Assembly (NCBI GenBank): GCA_022447625.1
Contig: JAKVAX010000004.1
Coordinates: 124,001 to 188,000, forward strand
Length of the DNA stretch: 64,000 nucleotides
Reading direction: 5' to 3'
DNA from: Flavobacteriales bacterium
Lineage (GTDB): Bacteria > Bacteroidota > Bacteroidia > Flavobacteriales_D > Sanyastnellaceae
In this document: positions 19,001 through 27,251 of the stretch, in pieces
How the letters are laid out: every line of letters starts with the position of its first letter
How positions within the stretch are numbered: position 1 is the stretch's first letter
Translations under genes and position numbers: made by a program
The notes under the pieces: model-generated
Database searches by the model: none
The model's input: only the letters and a program-made list of their open reading frames with translations
What the model was told of the DNA's origin: nothing

Positions 19001-20169
19001 GCGTGTTCTCAGTAGCTCGTGGGGCAGAAAACCAATGGAATGATCACGGATGGATTGCCTCTTGTAGAATGGCGAATGGATTCATTCTTCATCCGCGAGC
19101 AGGATCTGCGCTATTTAATGTGTCTATTCGAGATGAAAATGATCAGAATAAGAACACTCCGAACGAATGGATCGTGGATGCTTCAGCTCCTCAGATTTAT
19201 GGTCTGATCTACGAATACAATCCAGAAAGCCAGATTTTCCAAAAGATCATCAATGGAAACCGTCTTGATTACAATGACACTGATCATGGTGCACGTCAAG
19301 CAGGACAGCCTTTATCAATCCGCTACGGATGGGATTATGACGAGCGTTTCGGAGAAGGGCAGATCGCTGAGCACTTCATCTACGGACGTCGTCTCTACGA
19401 ATCACAGCGTGTATTGGTGAGCAACTACCTTGCTGTTCGTTACGGAGTTGATCTGGGTCCAGATCAACTATACGGTCGTTATGATATGCCGATGGAAGTG
19501 GCTGGTATTGGTCAAGAGACAGAATACGATAAGCATACAGATGCGCAGGGTAGAGGCGCAGTTCGCATGCTAGAAGCGAGCGATATGGAAGATGGAGAAT
19601 ACTTGATCTGGGGGCACGACTTCATGGAAATGGTATGGGAATCGACAGGTTACCCATTGACTTCTCCACACGTTGACCGCACGTGGGCTTACGAGCAGAC
19701 AGGTGATGTTGGAACTGTGGAGGTTCGTATCTACGCTCCTGAGTTAGATAATCTCGGAGAGGAAATCGGAATTGTAGCTAGTCCTACAACGAACTTCGAG
19801 CCTGGAGTACTTCCAGCATTCTTCCCACTCACAAACATGGGCGATTACTTGGTAGCACAGGTTGACTTTGAAGGTTCAGGTGTTTTCACTGTAGGTACTC
19901 AGCCAGCAGTTTCTGTAGAAGATCTCGCTAGCGCGGAAGTTAATGTATTCCCTAACCCAGTGAATGAGATGTTGAATGTATCTCTTTCTGGAGCAGACGT
20001 TAACGACATGCGCGTTCGAGTTTACGACAACGTCGGACAGCTTGTTTTCGAGGTTCGTCCTGACAGCCAGTTCTTCGCAGTAAGCATGGCAGGTTACGCA
20101 CCTGGATTCTACACGATTGAGTTTACAAAGAATGCACAACGCAAGGTGGCTCGTTTCATCAAGCAGTAA
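16093..20169 (+). CDS. Very large T9SS-exported protein with Asp-box propeller and LamG-like domain
   Basis: 1358 residues with signal peptide MSRNLLLVALLLISSAVLAQ. Residues about 140-770 form a sialidase/VPS10-type beta-propeller: Asp boxes (SxDxGxSW) are visible at about 153, 208, 249, 290, 338, 395 and 667, for example STDGGVSWEF and SIDQGENWED. From about 880 a concanavalin/LamG-like domain follows (LWLRADEGTF, WEDISGNGYN), then a region with DGEYLIWGHD. A type A T9SS sorting domain starts at about 1283 (VFPNPVNEML). It is a surface or secreted protein, probably adhesive or polymer-binding; VPS10-like propellers can also be part of peptidases, but no catalytic motif was seen. Three copies of the dispersed 15-bp motif lie in its last third. 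Confidence 0.88.
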   Translation: MSRNLLLVALLLISSAVLAQDSGENGPDWSVLIHDEDLTFEEVQAQFEAYWEGKEIAPGSGWKPFKRWELLMEGRLTSDGKVPQWSNMSRAYQEALQHRLARSEEGNWQVLGPILDIQTTRENIPGIGRMNTVAFHPTDPNIIFCGAPAGGLWRSYDGGNTWESNTDDLPTLGVSAIAFDPFDPDIVYIGTGDRDAGDAPGMGVMKSTDGGVSWEFSNEGMEDYTIGDMKCDPENPGVIIAATDEGVHRSDDYGASWEHTSNSMFYKEVEFKPGDSQIVYATAQGRFFRSDDNGQSFSQIGNGLTNGTRNVIAVTPANPEYVYICSANQTNFRALFKSTDSGISWEEMSDSPNILDWSADGSGDGGQAWYDLCMNADPVNPERIYVGGIRMKRSDDGGVTWIDMQNSYLHVDQHWLEFSPHTNELYLANDGGMYRLENGTNWIDISSNIVTGQIYKFGQAPFTGNDALTGYQDNGTMIYNGVVWDRAGGADGFECQYDPTDEGVYYNSIYYGQVYRTNDNVTNQKIAGVNELGIDESGAWLSPWFVSQEDENTMFLGMKNVWRCRNIKHPEKDSLVWERISNNLGGNNLSNMGVLIQHRADTNVVYGTEGSRKLFRTNNALANAEEVTWDDISNSLPWVTTPVTALESHPDSVNWVYLGFDNKVWKSIDQGENWEDISGTLPDVRINSIVYELGTDEGLYIGTDMGIYYREAGMDDWTSFSNGLPLGVRVTELEIFYGETAAENRLRASTYGRGLWESDLFGSEVNVFPATAWALTPDAAVEVFGEFEVNIGFYRNLTNIDVTDFDIADVNITNGTVTDLTGGPVFTATIEPDAFGLIELTIPDAAAIDLDGLDTYASDTLRVLYKPAPEEFGIYGPGGVGDEDDLTLWLRADEGTFSTEGGALASAEGDPVQQWEDISGNGYNAFQESLDARPTLSTDDNGINGFPAIEFNGENQYFVADDIPSSVDVSVFSVARGAENQWNDHGWIASCRMANGFILHPRAGSALFNVSIRDENDQNKNTPNEWIVDASAPQIYGLIYEYNPESQIFQKIINGNRLDYNDTDHGARQAGQPLSIRYGWDYDERFGEGQIAEHFIYGRRLYESQRVLVSNYLAVRYGVDLGPDQLYGRYDMPMEVAGIGQETEYDKHTDAQGRGAVRMLEASDMEDGEYLIWGHDFMEMVWESTGYPLTSPHVDRTWAYEQTGDVGTVEVRIYAPELDNLGEEIGIVASPTTNFEPGVLPAFFPLTNMGDYLVAQVDFEGSGVFTVGTQPAVSVEDLASAEVNVFPNPVNEMLNVSLSGADVNDMRVRVYDNVGQLVFEVRPDSQFFAVSMAGYAPGFYTIEFTKNAQRKVARFIKQ
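17953..17967 (+). repeat. Dispersed motif copy 3, one mismatch
   Basis: CTCGCTAACGCGGAA, read as L-A-N-A-E in the propeller protein. Confidence 0.65.
18802..18816 (+). repeat. Dispersed motif copy 4
   Basis: Exact CTCGCTAGCGCGGAA, read as L-A-S-A-E just after the start of the LamG-like domain, where families normally have a variable loop. Confidence 0.8.
19924..19938 (+). repeat. Dispersed motif copy 5
   Basis: Exact CTCGCTAGCGCGGAA, read as L-A-S-A-E in the linker directly before the T9SS domain. Confidence 0.8.
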
Positions 20170-20190
20170 TGCAGAAAATACAAAGCACTA

Positions 20191-20219
20191 AAAAGGGCTT
20201 CCCGTTGGAAGCCCTTTTT
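20191..20219. terminator. Bidirectional terminator
   Basis: 12-bp stem AAAAGGGCTTCC / GGAAGCCCTTTT with loop CGTT, flanked by A and T runs, between two convergent T9SS-cargo genes. Confidence 0.85.
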
Positions 20220-20262
20220 CGTTGTTTCGAAATAATCCTCAGAGAAAAACCATCTGTAGTGA

Positions 20263-21240
20263 TTATTGCCTTACTATTTTGAAAGTCTTCACTTCGTCTT
20301 CCGCTGCAAAGCGCACGAGGTAAATTCCTTTTGATTCGTTTGAAATATCTACTTGATCAAACCCTGTGAAGAGCCCTTGATCAATGATTCGTCCGCTTAG
20401 ATCGAGTAATTGGTAATCAACCTGCTCTGTTGAGTTTGAACGGAAGTTCACGAGACCATTCGTTGCTGTAGGATAAACGTTCCATTCCAATGAAGTATTT
20501 TCTTCTACAGATACTGGAGTCGTCGAGAAGCGGTACACCATCCCGTTTGAAGGAATCGATAACAGTGAAGCAAGTTGAAGTTCATCTACTGTGCTTCCTT
20601 CGAATAGGCTAGGGGCATTCGCTGATCCTCCGACGAACATAGCATAGCCAATGTCGTTGTTCATCGTGGCGTCATCCAACAACCCTGTGCTGAAGAAATC
20701 GTCTATCAAAAGATCCGATTGCTTAATTGTATTAGGTCCCCAGCGGATCTCAACGTCGTTTGATCCTTCGTACAACCACAATTGCAATGAAATTTGATTC
20801 GCAGCTGTACCTGATTGAGCGTATTCCTCATAGGTTCCGCAGTTCTTCCATTCTAGTTTGAAGATACGTGTTCCAGGCTCACCACTCGTTTCGTAAGTGA
20901 TAGGCGACATCAACATTCCGTCAGCATAACCCGCGTCGATCAAATCACCTGAGGTAGCCCAGATCATATCCCATGTCGGACTCATATCATCGAGAACTAA
21001 AGTTCCGCCATAAAAATTATCAGACATGTAAAGAGTATTGGTAGTTGTTCCCATCGACGTAAAGTCGAATCCAATAGGAATCTCTGCATTCGGGTCATCC
21101 CACGTTTCAGTTACGGCAGCTTCTGCATCCTGGAGGTATTCGAAGTCTGTCTGGAAGTACGAGAAGTAGTAATTGATCTGCCCAAAAACGGTTGCAGAAG
21201 TCAAGAGGGTAAATGCGAAGAGTAGAAGTCTTTTCATCAT
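20263..21240 (-). CDS. T9SS-exported protein of unknown function
   Basis: 325 residues from tandem ATGs at 21240/21237; the signal peptide MKRLLLFAFTLLTSATVFGQ begins at the second. The open frame upstream (to 21360) lacks signal character. The middle is a beta-rich domain of the kind in T9SS cargo that bears GTNDVEIRWGP-like strands (here SNDVEIRWGPNTI). The last about 75 residues form the sorting domain (EWNVYPTATNGLVNF ... SKGIYLVRFAAED ... KIVRQ). No catalytic motif is visible. It is predicted to be a surface protein. Confidence 0.8.
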   Translation of the reverse strand: MMKRLLLFAFTLLTSATVFGQINYYFSYFQTDFEYLQDAEAAVTETWDDPNAEIPIGFDFTSMGTTTNTLYMSDNFYGGTLVLDDMSPTWDMIWATSGDLIDAGYADGMLMSPITYETSGEPGTRIFKLEWKNCGTYEEYAQSGTAANQISLQLWLYEGSNDVEIRWGPNTIKQSDLLIDDFFSTGLLDDATMNNDIGYAMFVGGSANAPSLFEGSTVDELQLASLLSIPSNGMVYRFSTTPVSVEENTSLEWNVYPTATNGLVNFRSNSTEQVDYQLLDLSGRIIDQGLFTGFDQVDISNESKGIYLVRFAAEDEVKTFKIVRQ

Positions 21241-21389
21241 GAGAGTTTTATATAAGTCGTCTAAAGGTCCCTGTTTGTTACATGCTTCTACCAAAAAAGA
21301 CACCGAAGTGTCGAATTCGTTGCATGAATTGTTGGAGAAATTAATACGATTGTATCTCATGCCAATGAAATTTCTGGCGAACGGTCCAG

Positions 21390-21600
21390 GAGGGTGGCGG
21401 AATGTGGATCACGGAATGCGGAATGCAGATCGCGATTTGAAATTGTTACCTTTTGTGGTGGACCCTAGTCTAGAGCCTAGAGTCGCTAAATCTATAATCG
21501 ATGACCAAGAGAGTTAACGCCTTGCGCCTTATTCAGATAAATACCAATAACTAGCTAAGAAAGATTAACCACGTCCTACGAACCACGAACCACAAACAAA
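21390..21600. repeat. Heptamer arrays in a divergent gap
   Basis: Runs of 7-bp units: AATGCGG/AATGTGG at about 21398-21430, AGAGCCT/AGAGTCG/TATAATC at about 21467-21503, and ACCACGA/ACCACAA at about 21577-21598. The rest of the gap 21241-21605 shows no gene or clear promoter. Confidence 0.7.
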
Positions 21601-21605
21601 AAAAT

Positions 21606-21977
21606 ATGAACCTCGGAGCCTTCTCAGTAAGCCTTGCAGTGAATGACCTTCAAGCATCAAAAGTATTTTATGAAAAACTCGGATTTAAAGCCACGGGCGG
21701 TGTCGAGGAAAAGAATTGACTAATCATGAAAAACGGGTCAACCGTTATCGGATTATTTCAAGGGATGTTTGAACAGAATATTCTCACCTTCAACCCTGGT
21801 TGGGATCAGAACGCACAGAATGTAGATGAGTTCACAGACATCCGAAAACTTCAAACGAAACTAGAAGGAGAGGGGGTAACCTTCGTTACAAAAATAGATG
21901 ACAAGTCAGAAGACCCTGCGAGTTTTACTCTCTTGGATCCGGATGGGAATCCGGTGCTGGTTGATCAGCACAGATGA
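21606..21977 (+). pseudogene. VOC (glyoxalase/bleomycin-resistance) protein interrupted by an in-frame TGA
   Basis: From ATG 21606 the frame encodes a VOC domain: [19 protein letters not shown] and [12 protein letters not shown], then a TGA at 21717-21719, then in the same frame IMKNGSTVIGLFQGMF and LDPDGNPVLVDQHR. The intact length would be 123 residues, normal for the family. In relatives this position carries Trp before the LI(M) strand, so a single G-to-A change of TGG explains the stop. An ATG at 21726 could start the remaining 83 residues, but they would lack the first metal-site half. Intact homologues are metal-dependent lyases or dioxygenases; the original reaction is unknown. Confidence 0.8.
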
Positions 21978-22112
21978 TTGAATCGATAAACGATAATTAA
22001 TCATCTATAACTGATTTATGGGTGGATCGAGACTTATCGCTTAGGGCGAAGTGTGTTCGATAGTCATTAGGTTAATGGTTATAGATTATCGTTTTTCGAT
22101 TATAGATTGAGC
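21978..22112. repeat. Degenerate heptamer array between convergent genes
   Basis: Units such as AATCGAT, AAACGAT, GGTTAAT, GGTTATA, GATTATC and GATTATA follow one another, with a less ordered centre (22018-22065). Confidence 0.7.
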
Positions 22113-22126
22113 GGCAACAGCCGCAC

Positions 22127-22156
22127 AAAAAAAAGGCCGGTCTCGAAAGACCGGCC
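22127..22156 (-). terminator. Intrinsic terminator of the LTD/T9SS gene
   Basis: On the minus strand a 9-bp stem GGCCGGTCT/AGACCGGCC with a 4-nt loop (TTCG) is followed by eight T. Confidence 0.9.
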
Positions 22157-22180
22157 TCCCTGTTTCCATTTACGAAACGG

Positions 22181-24277
22181 CTATGGTTTTAACAGGGCTA
22201 TACGATACGTTTGGTCACCATTGGTTAGGTGTAGATGGTATGTTCCGGTGGCTAATTGGGAAACGTTAACCTGCTGATTCCCGCTACCGCTCATCTGCGT
22301 CGTCAAGACGATTTGACCTTGCGTATTGTAGATAGTTAATTGTGCGTTTTGCAATGCTTCTGGAAGATCGATAGTCACTGCTTCATTGACCGGGTTTGGC
22401 CAAGCTTTCAAGGCGTTGACGCGCGCTTCGTAAACTCCTACTGGCTGGCGATCGATGGTCACAAAGTTCTCTGATATTTGGTAACAATCTTCAGTAGATG
22501 TGATATCTGCAATGTTGTTCTCTACTTCTGCTTCAAGCGTTCCGTAGTAAGAGAATCCGTATACGTAGCAGATACCTGCTGGTGCTCCTTCGAAGTCAGC
22601 TGTGTTGCCGTCTAGGATGTCGATGATTTCTCCTGAAGGGTCAGTAACGATGAATACGAAGTTTTCACCTTCCGATTCCGCGCTAGCGAATTCAAATTCA
22701 TCACCATCACCATCACCATCACCATCACCAACAATCACGGTAACCATTGTTTCACCATCTGAAGTACTAACCGTACCTCCAGCGATTTCATTACGGATTA
22801 CTGTTACAGGGTTAGAAAGAGAGTAACAACCTTCGAGGTCATTCGCGTTCAATCCAACTTCAGCACCGATCAATCCATCGTCGAAGCTCAAGTGCCAGAT
22901 CAGGCAAGTACCGGGGCCAGCTCCGTCAAGATCAAATGGGCCACCCGCAGGAAGTGCAAGGATGGTTCCTTCATCATCAGTGATCACCCACTGAGAGTTT
23001 TGTCCTTCGTTACCTTCTAGTGTTACGTCGATTGGATCAGCGATTCCGTCACCGGTACAGATTTCGAAAGTGTTGTTTTCATTTTCAGTGGTTAATGTAC
23101 CGCCGTCAACGTTACAGTCACAATCTTCTCCCACTAGACGTGTTACTGTGATTGGGTTAGAAAGAGAGTAACAACCTTCAAGGTCATTCGCGTTCATTCC
23201 AACTTCTGCACCTTCAAGGCCGTCTTCGAAACTCAAGTGCCAGATCAAACAAACACCTTCACCAGCACCATCAAAGTCAAAGGGACCGTTCGCAGGAAGA
23301 TCAAGGATATTTCCAAGGTCGTCAGTGATTACCCATGCGAAGTTGCTTCCTTCAGCGCCTTCAAGGGTTACGTTAATTGGATCTGCTTCTCCGTCAAGCG
23401 CACAGATTGTCGTCTCGTCTTCTGTAGAGATGGTTCCACCTGCAACTCCGTTACGAATTACCGTTATAGGGTTAGAAAGAGTGTAACAACCTTCGAGGTC
23501 ATTCGCATTCATTCCAACTTCAGCCCCTAGGAGTCCGTCTTCGAAGCTCAAGTGCCAGATGAGGCAAACACCACCGCCGGCTTCTTCAAGGTCGAAAGGA
23601 CCACCTTCAGGTAGCGCTAGGATATTCGCTTGATCATCCGTGATTACCCATGCAGAGTTCGAACCAGAAGCGCCTTCCAATGTAACATTGATCGGATCAG
23701 CTATACCGTCACCAACGCAAATCTCTGTTGGATCATCTGTAGAGATTGTTCCACCTTCAGCATCACATCCAGCGATATTCTCAGCTCCGAAAGTGTCATC
23801 ACCTAGGAACCAATCGTCAGAAGTATCGCCTTCACCGTCCCATTGCACAGATTCTCCAGCATTCACTGTTGGGATAAAGTCTCCCATCGACCAGATTTCA
23901 GCACCGATAGCAACGCTTGCACGCACGTGGCCTGAGCTTCCCCATTCTACGTAATCAATAATTGCACCTGAGTTAGAATACTGAGGGAGGATATAAAGTC
24001 CGAGTTCGTCATCTGAATCACCCATCAAGTGACCCGCGACAACGAGGATCTCTCCTGGACCTAAGTTAAGGTCTCCAGAGACGATTGTCATGTCTTCAAT
24101 TTCAGTGTATACTGGGAAAGAGCAGAGGAAGTAGTTGCCTACAGGCACTTCCATCATTCCCAGATTTTTGATTTCCACCTGGTCTAAGTCAGGTTGGAAT
24201 TCGTTGATAACGATCTGTGCATTAGCACCGATAGCAAACAGCATCAAGATCGCTGAGAGTAAAGTTCTGATTCGCAT
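22181..24277 (-). CDS. T9SS-exported repeat protein with N-terminal lamin-tail domain
   Basis: 698 residues. Signal peptide 1-20 (ILMLFAIGANA). Residues about 21-130 are a lamin-tail-like (LTD) domain: IVINEFQPDLDQVEIKNLG, LGPGEILVVAG. Four repeats of about 105 residues follow (from about 175, 280, 392 and 500), each opening GGTxST and containing DPINVTLEG, AWVITDD, CLIWHLSFEDGL, NDLEGCY and SNPITV; the fourth is divergent. A GDGDGDGDGDE run at about 517-527 precedes FASAE, encoded by a dispersed-motif copy. The type A T9SS domain starts at about 620 (AWPNPVNEAV). It is probably a surface-exposed, possibly calcium-binding, adhesin-like protein. Near-identical repeats suggest recent internal duplication. 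Confidence 0.88.
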   Translation of the reverse strand: MRIRTLLSAILMLFAIGANAQIVINEFQPDLDQVEIKNLGMMEVPVGNYFLCSFPVYTEIEDMTIVSGDLNLGPGEILVVAGHLMGDSDDELGLYILPQYSNSGAIIDYVEWGSSGHVRASVAIGAEIWSMGDFIPTVNAGESVQWDGEGDTSDDWFLGDDTFGAENIAGCDAEGGTISTDDPTEICVGDGIADPINVTLEGASGSNSAWVITDDQANILALPEGGPFDLEEAGGGVCLIWHLSFEDGLLGAEVGMNANDLEGCYTLSNPITVIRNGVAGGTISTEDETTICALDGEADPINVTLEGAEGSNFAWVITDDLGNILDLPANGPFDFDGAGEGVCLIWHLSFEDGLEGAEVGMNANDLEGCYSLSNPITVTRLVGEDCDCNVDGGTLTTENENNTFEICTGDGIADPIDVTLEGNEGQNSQWVITDDEGTILALPAGGPFDLDGAGPGTCLIWHLSFDDGLIGAEVGLNANDLEGCYSLSNPVTVIRNEIAGGTVSTSDGETMVTVIVGDGDGDGDGDEFEFASAESEGENFVFIVTDPSGEIIDILDGNTADFEGAPAGICYVYGFSYYGTLEAEVENNIADITSTEDCYQISENFVTIDRQPVGVYEARVNALKAWPNPVNEAVTIDLPEALQNAQLTIYNTQGQIVLTTQMSGSGNQQVNVSQLATGTYHLHLTNGDQTYRIALLKP
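22676..22690 (-). repeat. Dispersed motif copy 6
   Basis: TTCCGCGCTAGCGAA on the plus strand, one mismatch at the end; read in the minus-strand gene as F-A-S-A-E, next to the GDGDGD microsatellite. Confidence 0.75.
22699..22728. repeat. Hexanucleotide microsatellite, five units
   Basis: Five perfect copies of CATCAC (GTGATG on the coding strand), encoding the Gly-Asp run of the repeat protein. Slippage would change the length in steps of two residues without shifting the frame. Confidence 0.85.
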
Positions 24278-24421
24278 AATTTAGAATTGATACTGCAAGA
24301 TTCAATTCAATTATCACGAAAAGTTCTCAGCCCTTTCAACATTCTAAAATATTGATCCTTGGCTTGGACGCAAATTTTGGAAACCTAAAGAGCTAATCAG
24401 GAGGTATGAATTACAACTGGC

Positions 24422-25759
24422 CTACTGTCCATTGAAGGAATCGGTGGTAAGAACACCAATCACTCGATCATAACCTGCAGGGTCAGAATAATAGGCGAGG
24501 ATGGTATACTCGTTCTCTGTCATCTGATGATTCCCCTCAATAAAGGCTTGTGTACCGTTTGGGTGTTCGGCCGAAACGATGCTGTACATGTAATTATAAT
24601 AACCCTGCTTGAGATAAAGAGTACATTCGTAGCGCTTCTTTCTCGGGTTCCATGTCATCCTATTTTCTTCGAAGTGATCCCATTGATTGAATCCACCGAT
24701 GATATAGACCTCTTGTTGGTAGAGTTGCTCATCGAAAGGGAGGTAGAAGTGCGTATAAATATACTGTGATTCGAGATGATCGTCGAAATCGTCATTTCGA
24801 ATGAGGAATTCCCCATTGATATCGCGATCTGTTCGATAGACTTCATAAGTACGTCTTAAGTCAGGCTGGAGGTAATAGTGCCATTCGCCGTTGATCTCAC
24901 GAATACTGTCAGTACCCACCGCAGCATACCTCAGGCTTTTGGAATCAAACCATCTGAATTCATTTAGTCCGTCGAAGTTGTTCTCCTCGTCAAAGTCATA
25001 AACGAGTTCAGTGCCCTTCATAAAGACGGGCTTGAGGCCTGTGATGGCATTGTCCCATCGATGGTTCTGTAAAATGGCAACTTCGAGGTCGCTGTATGGA
25101 TCGTATAACTTATACTCGGCTTCGATGAGGTCAAAGTCTACTTCTTGGCGGTAGCGTCTGTCTGCTACGATGGTTGATGCTTTGACCTGCGGTCGGAAGC
25201 GGGATAGTTGCTCGGTGACAACGATCCTTCGCGTAAACGCGGGTTCTTCGTCATAGCCTTCCTCATATACTTTCAATATGTAGTTACCACTAAGTATGGG
25301 CTTACTCATATCGTTCGGCCAATTGATAGAGTAATTCGTATAGTTCTGCACCGTATTGAAGCTCTGTTCGATGTCGTTGATCATGAGCTCTTGAAACCCT
25401 TGGATGTATTCCGATGAGAGGAGGTCACTATCGTTCCATTCATAGTCACAATGGGTCACACTAATCCAATAATCTTTAAAACCTCCATGAAGATCATCAA
25501 AGCGTAATTCTAGCTGGGCTTGGGAATTCAGATCAATGATCGGAGCGAGGAGAGGGTTGTCAACTGGGTGAAGAAGTACGGTTCTAATGTACGGTTCGTA
25601 AATCCGATCAATATTACGGTAGTCATGGCCGTATTCAGAATCGGTTTCATTGACAATTGGGGCCGTATGACTGACAGACGAGTCTGAAACTGTGCATGAG
25701 ATGCTAACAACGAGTGTTGAAATCGTCATGAAAATGTGGCTGAAAGACAAGTTATTCAA
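24422..25759 (-). CDS. Type IX secretion system plug protein (DUF5103 family)
   Basis: 445 residues. The N-terminal signal ends at a lipobox-like VSISC (Cys22), so it may be a lipoprotein. The opening DRIYEPYIRTVLLHP, then LELRFDDLHGG, VTHCDYEWN and the later QEVYIIGGFNQW and NEYTILAYYSDP stretches are diagnostic of DUF5103, the plug protein that closes the SprA (Sov) outer-membrane channel of T9SS when no substrate is passing. This agrees with the six T9SS cargo genes in the window. It is divergent from nqrA. Confidence 0.85.
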   Translation of the reverse strand: MNNLSFSHIFMTISTLVVSISCTVSDSSVSHTAPIVNETDSEYGHDYRNIDRIYEPYIRTVLLHPVDNPLLAPIIDLNSQAQLELRFDDLHGGFKDYWISVTHCDYEWNDSDLLSSEYIQGFQELMINDIEQSFNTVQNYTNYSINWPNDMSKPILSGNYILKVYEEGYDEEPAFTRRIVVTEQLSRFRPQVKASTIVADRRYRQEVDFDLIEAEYKLYDPYSDLEVAILQNHRWDNAITGLKPVFMKGTELVYDFDEENNFDGLNEFRWFDSKSLRYAAVGTDSIREINGEWHYYLQPDLRRTYEVYRTDRDINGEFLIRNDDFDDHLESQYIYTHFYLPFDEQLYQQEVYIIGGFNQWDHFEENRMTWNPRKKRYECTLYLKQGYYNYMYSIVSAEHPNGTQAFIEGNHQMTENEYTILAYYSDPAGYDRVIGVLTTDSFNGQ

Positions 25760-25838
25760 GCTCCTGAGGATTTATTTGGAATGGTTCTAAATTGGGTCGA
25801 TTTGAAACGTACAAATAACAATGACGTTCACAAAGTGT

Positions 25839-25846
25839 TAATTTTG
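25839..25846 (+). promoter_or_regulatory. Promoter -7 box of the nqr operon (TAATTTTG)
   Basis: Exact TAnnTTTG match 29 nt before the nqrA ATG; a transcript starting about 25851 would have a leader of about 25 nt. No clear -33 TTTG was seen at the expected distance. Confidence 0.55.
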
Positions 25847-25875
25847 CGCACCAAAATAACGCATACTTCCCTAAA

Positions 25876-27231
25876 ATGGCGAAAGCGATTCGTATTCGAA
25901 AGGGTAGTGATATCAGACTCCTAGGAGTAGCTGATAAAACCCTTGAAAATCCTGCACGGACTGACCTATATGCGGTCAAGCCGACTGACTTCCACGGTCT
26001 TACACCGAAACTCGTTGCACGAGAAGGTGACCGCGTGAAAGCAGGTGATGTCCTCTTCTTTGATAAGTACAATGACTCGATCAAGTACAACGCTCCCGTT
26101 AGTGGAACAGTTGACGAGGTCGTACGTGGTGAAAAACGCCGCATTCTAGAAGTACGTATCAAAGCTGATGCCCAAAATGAATTTAAAGACTTCGGAGCAA
26201 AGTCTGCGAGCTCAATGAGCGCTACAGATCTTCGTGCTCACTTGTTGGAAGGAGGCTGCTGGCCACTTATCCAACAACGTCCGTTCGCTATTGTTGCGAA
26301 TCCGGAGAGCACACCTAAGTCGATCTTCGTTGCCGGTTTCGACAGTTCACCACTAGCACCTGATGGTGACTTTGTGATGGAAGGAGAAGCTGACAACTTC
26401 AAAGAAGGTCTGGCGGCTTTGAAAGTTCTTGCTGATGGAAAACCAGTTCACCTAGGTGTTCGTCCTGACAGCAAAGCCTTCAACGGCGTTGATGCACAGG
26501 TGCACCATGTGAGTGGCCCGCACCCAGCTGGAAACCCAGGGGTTCAGATCCATCACATTGATCCGATTAACAAGGGTGAAGTCGTTTGGACGATTGCAGC
26601 ACAGGATGTAGCTAACATCGGACGATTCCTTCGCACTGGTAAGTTTGATATGCAACGTGTTGTTGCATTGACAGGTGCGCAGGTGAATCAGCCGAAGTAC
26701 TACCGTGTTACTGTAGGAGCCAACGTTTCATCTATGCTTAAGGGCCAAATCAAGGATGACAATACACGTGTCATCAGCGGAAACGTTTTGACAGGTGATC
26801 ACATTACCACTGATGGCTTCCTCGGTTACTACCATCACCAGATCACGGCTATTCCTGAAGGGAAGGAGCCTAAGTTCATGTTGACTGATGGTTGGTTGAG
26901 CCCAGGATTGAAGAAGTTCTCTCTTTCGCACGCTTACCCAACGTGGTTGATGCCAAAGAGCAAACGATTCAACTTGGATACCAATTCAAATGGTGAAGAT
27001 CGCGCCTTCGTTGTTACTGGACAGTACGAGAAGGTATTCCCATTTGACATCTATCCAGTTCAATTGGTGAAGTCGATTATCGTGAACGATATCGATTCGA
27101 TGGAAAAACTAGGGATCTACGAAGTAGCTCCTGAGGATTTCGCGCTTTGTGAATACGCTTGTACCTCAAAAATTGAAGTTCAAGACATTGTTCGCGAAGG
27201 GCTGGATACCATCATGAAAGAATTTAGTTAA
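25876..27231 (+). CDS. nqrA: Na+-translocating NADH:quinone reductase subunit A
   Basis: 451 residues, the usual length. First gene of nqrABCDEF. NqrA is the cytoplasmic-side subunit of the sodium-pumping NADH dehydrogenase and takes part in quinone binding; it has no membrane span, as here. Recognisable stretches are the start MAKAIRIRKGSDIRLLG, GDRVKAGDVLFFDKYN, APVSGTVDEVVRGEKR (a biotinyl-lipoyl-like loop) and IHHIDPINKGEVVWTIAAQDV. It is 20 bp before nqrB. Confidence 0.97.
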   Translation: MAKAIRIRKGSDIRLLGVADKTLENPARTDLYAVKPTDFHGLTPKLVAREGDRVKAGDVLFFDKYNDSIKYNAPVSGTVDEVVRGEKRRILEVRIKADAQNEFKDFGAKSASSMSATDLRAHLLEGGCWPLIQQRPFAIVANPESTPKSIFVAGFDSSPLAPDGDFVMEGEADNFKEGLAALKVLADGKPVHLGVRPDSKAFNGVDAQVHHVSGPHPAGNPGVQIHHIDPINKGEVVWTIAAQDVANIGRFLRTGKFDMQRVVALTGAQVNQPKYYRVTVGANVSSMLKGQIKDDNTRVISGNVLTGDHITTDGFLGYYHHQITAIPEGKEPKFMLTDGWLSPGLKKFSLSHAYPTWLMPKSKRFNLDTNSNGEDRAFVVTGQYEKVFPFDIYPVQLVKSIIVNDIDSMEKLGIYEVAPEDFALCEYACTSKIEVQDIVREGLDTIMKEFS

Positions 27232-27251
27232 GCATAGAAAATCGTCATACC

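Noticed and set aside
21717-21719. TGA read as selenocysteine or Trp
   Set aside because: No SECIS-like hairpin was seen and other genes use TGA as stop; a point mutation is simpler.
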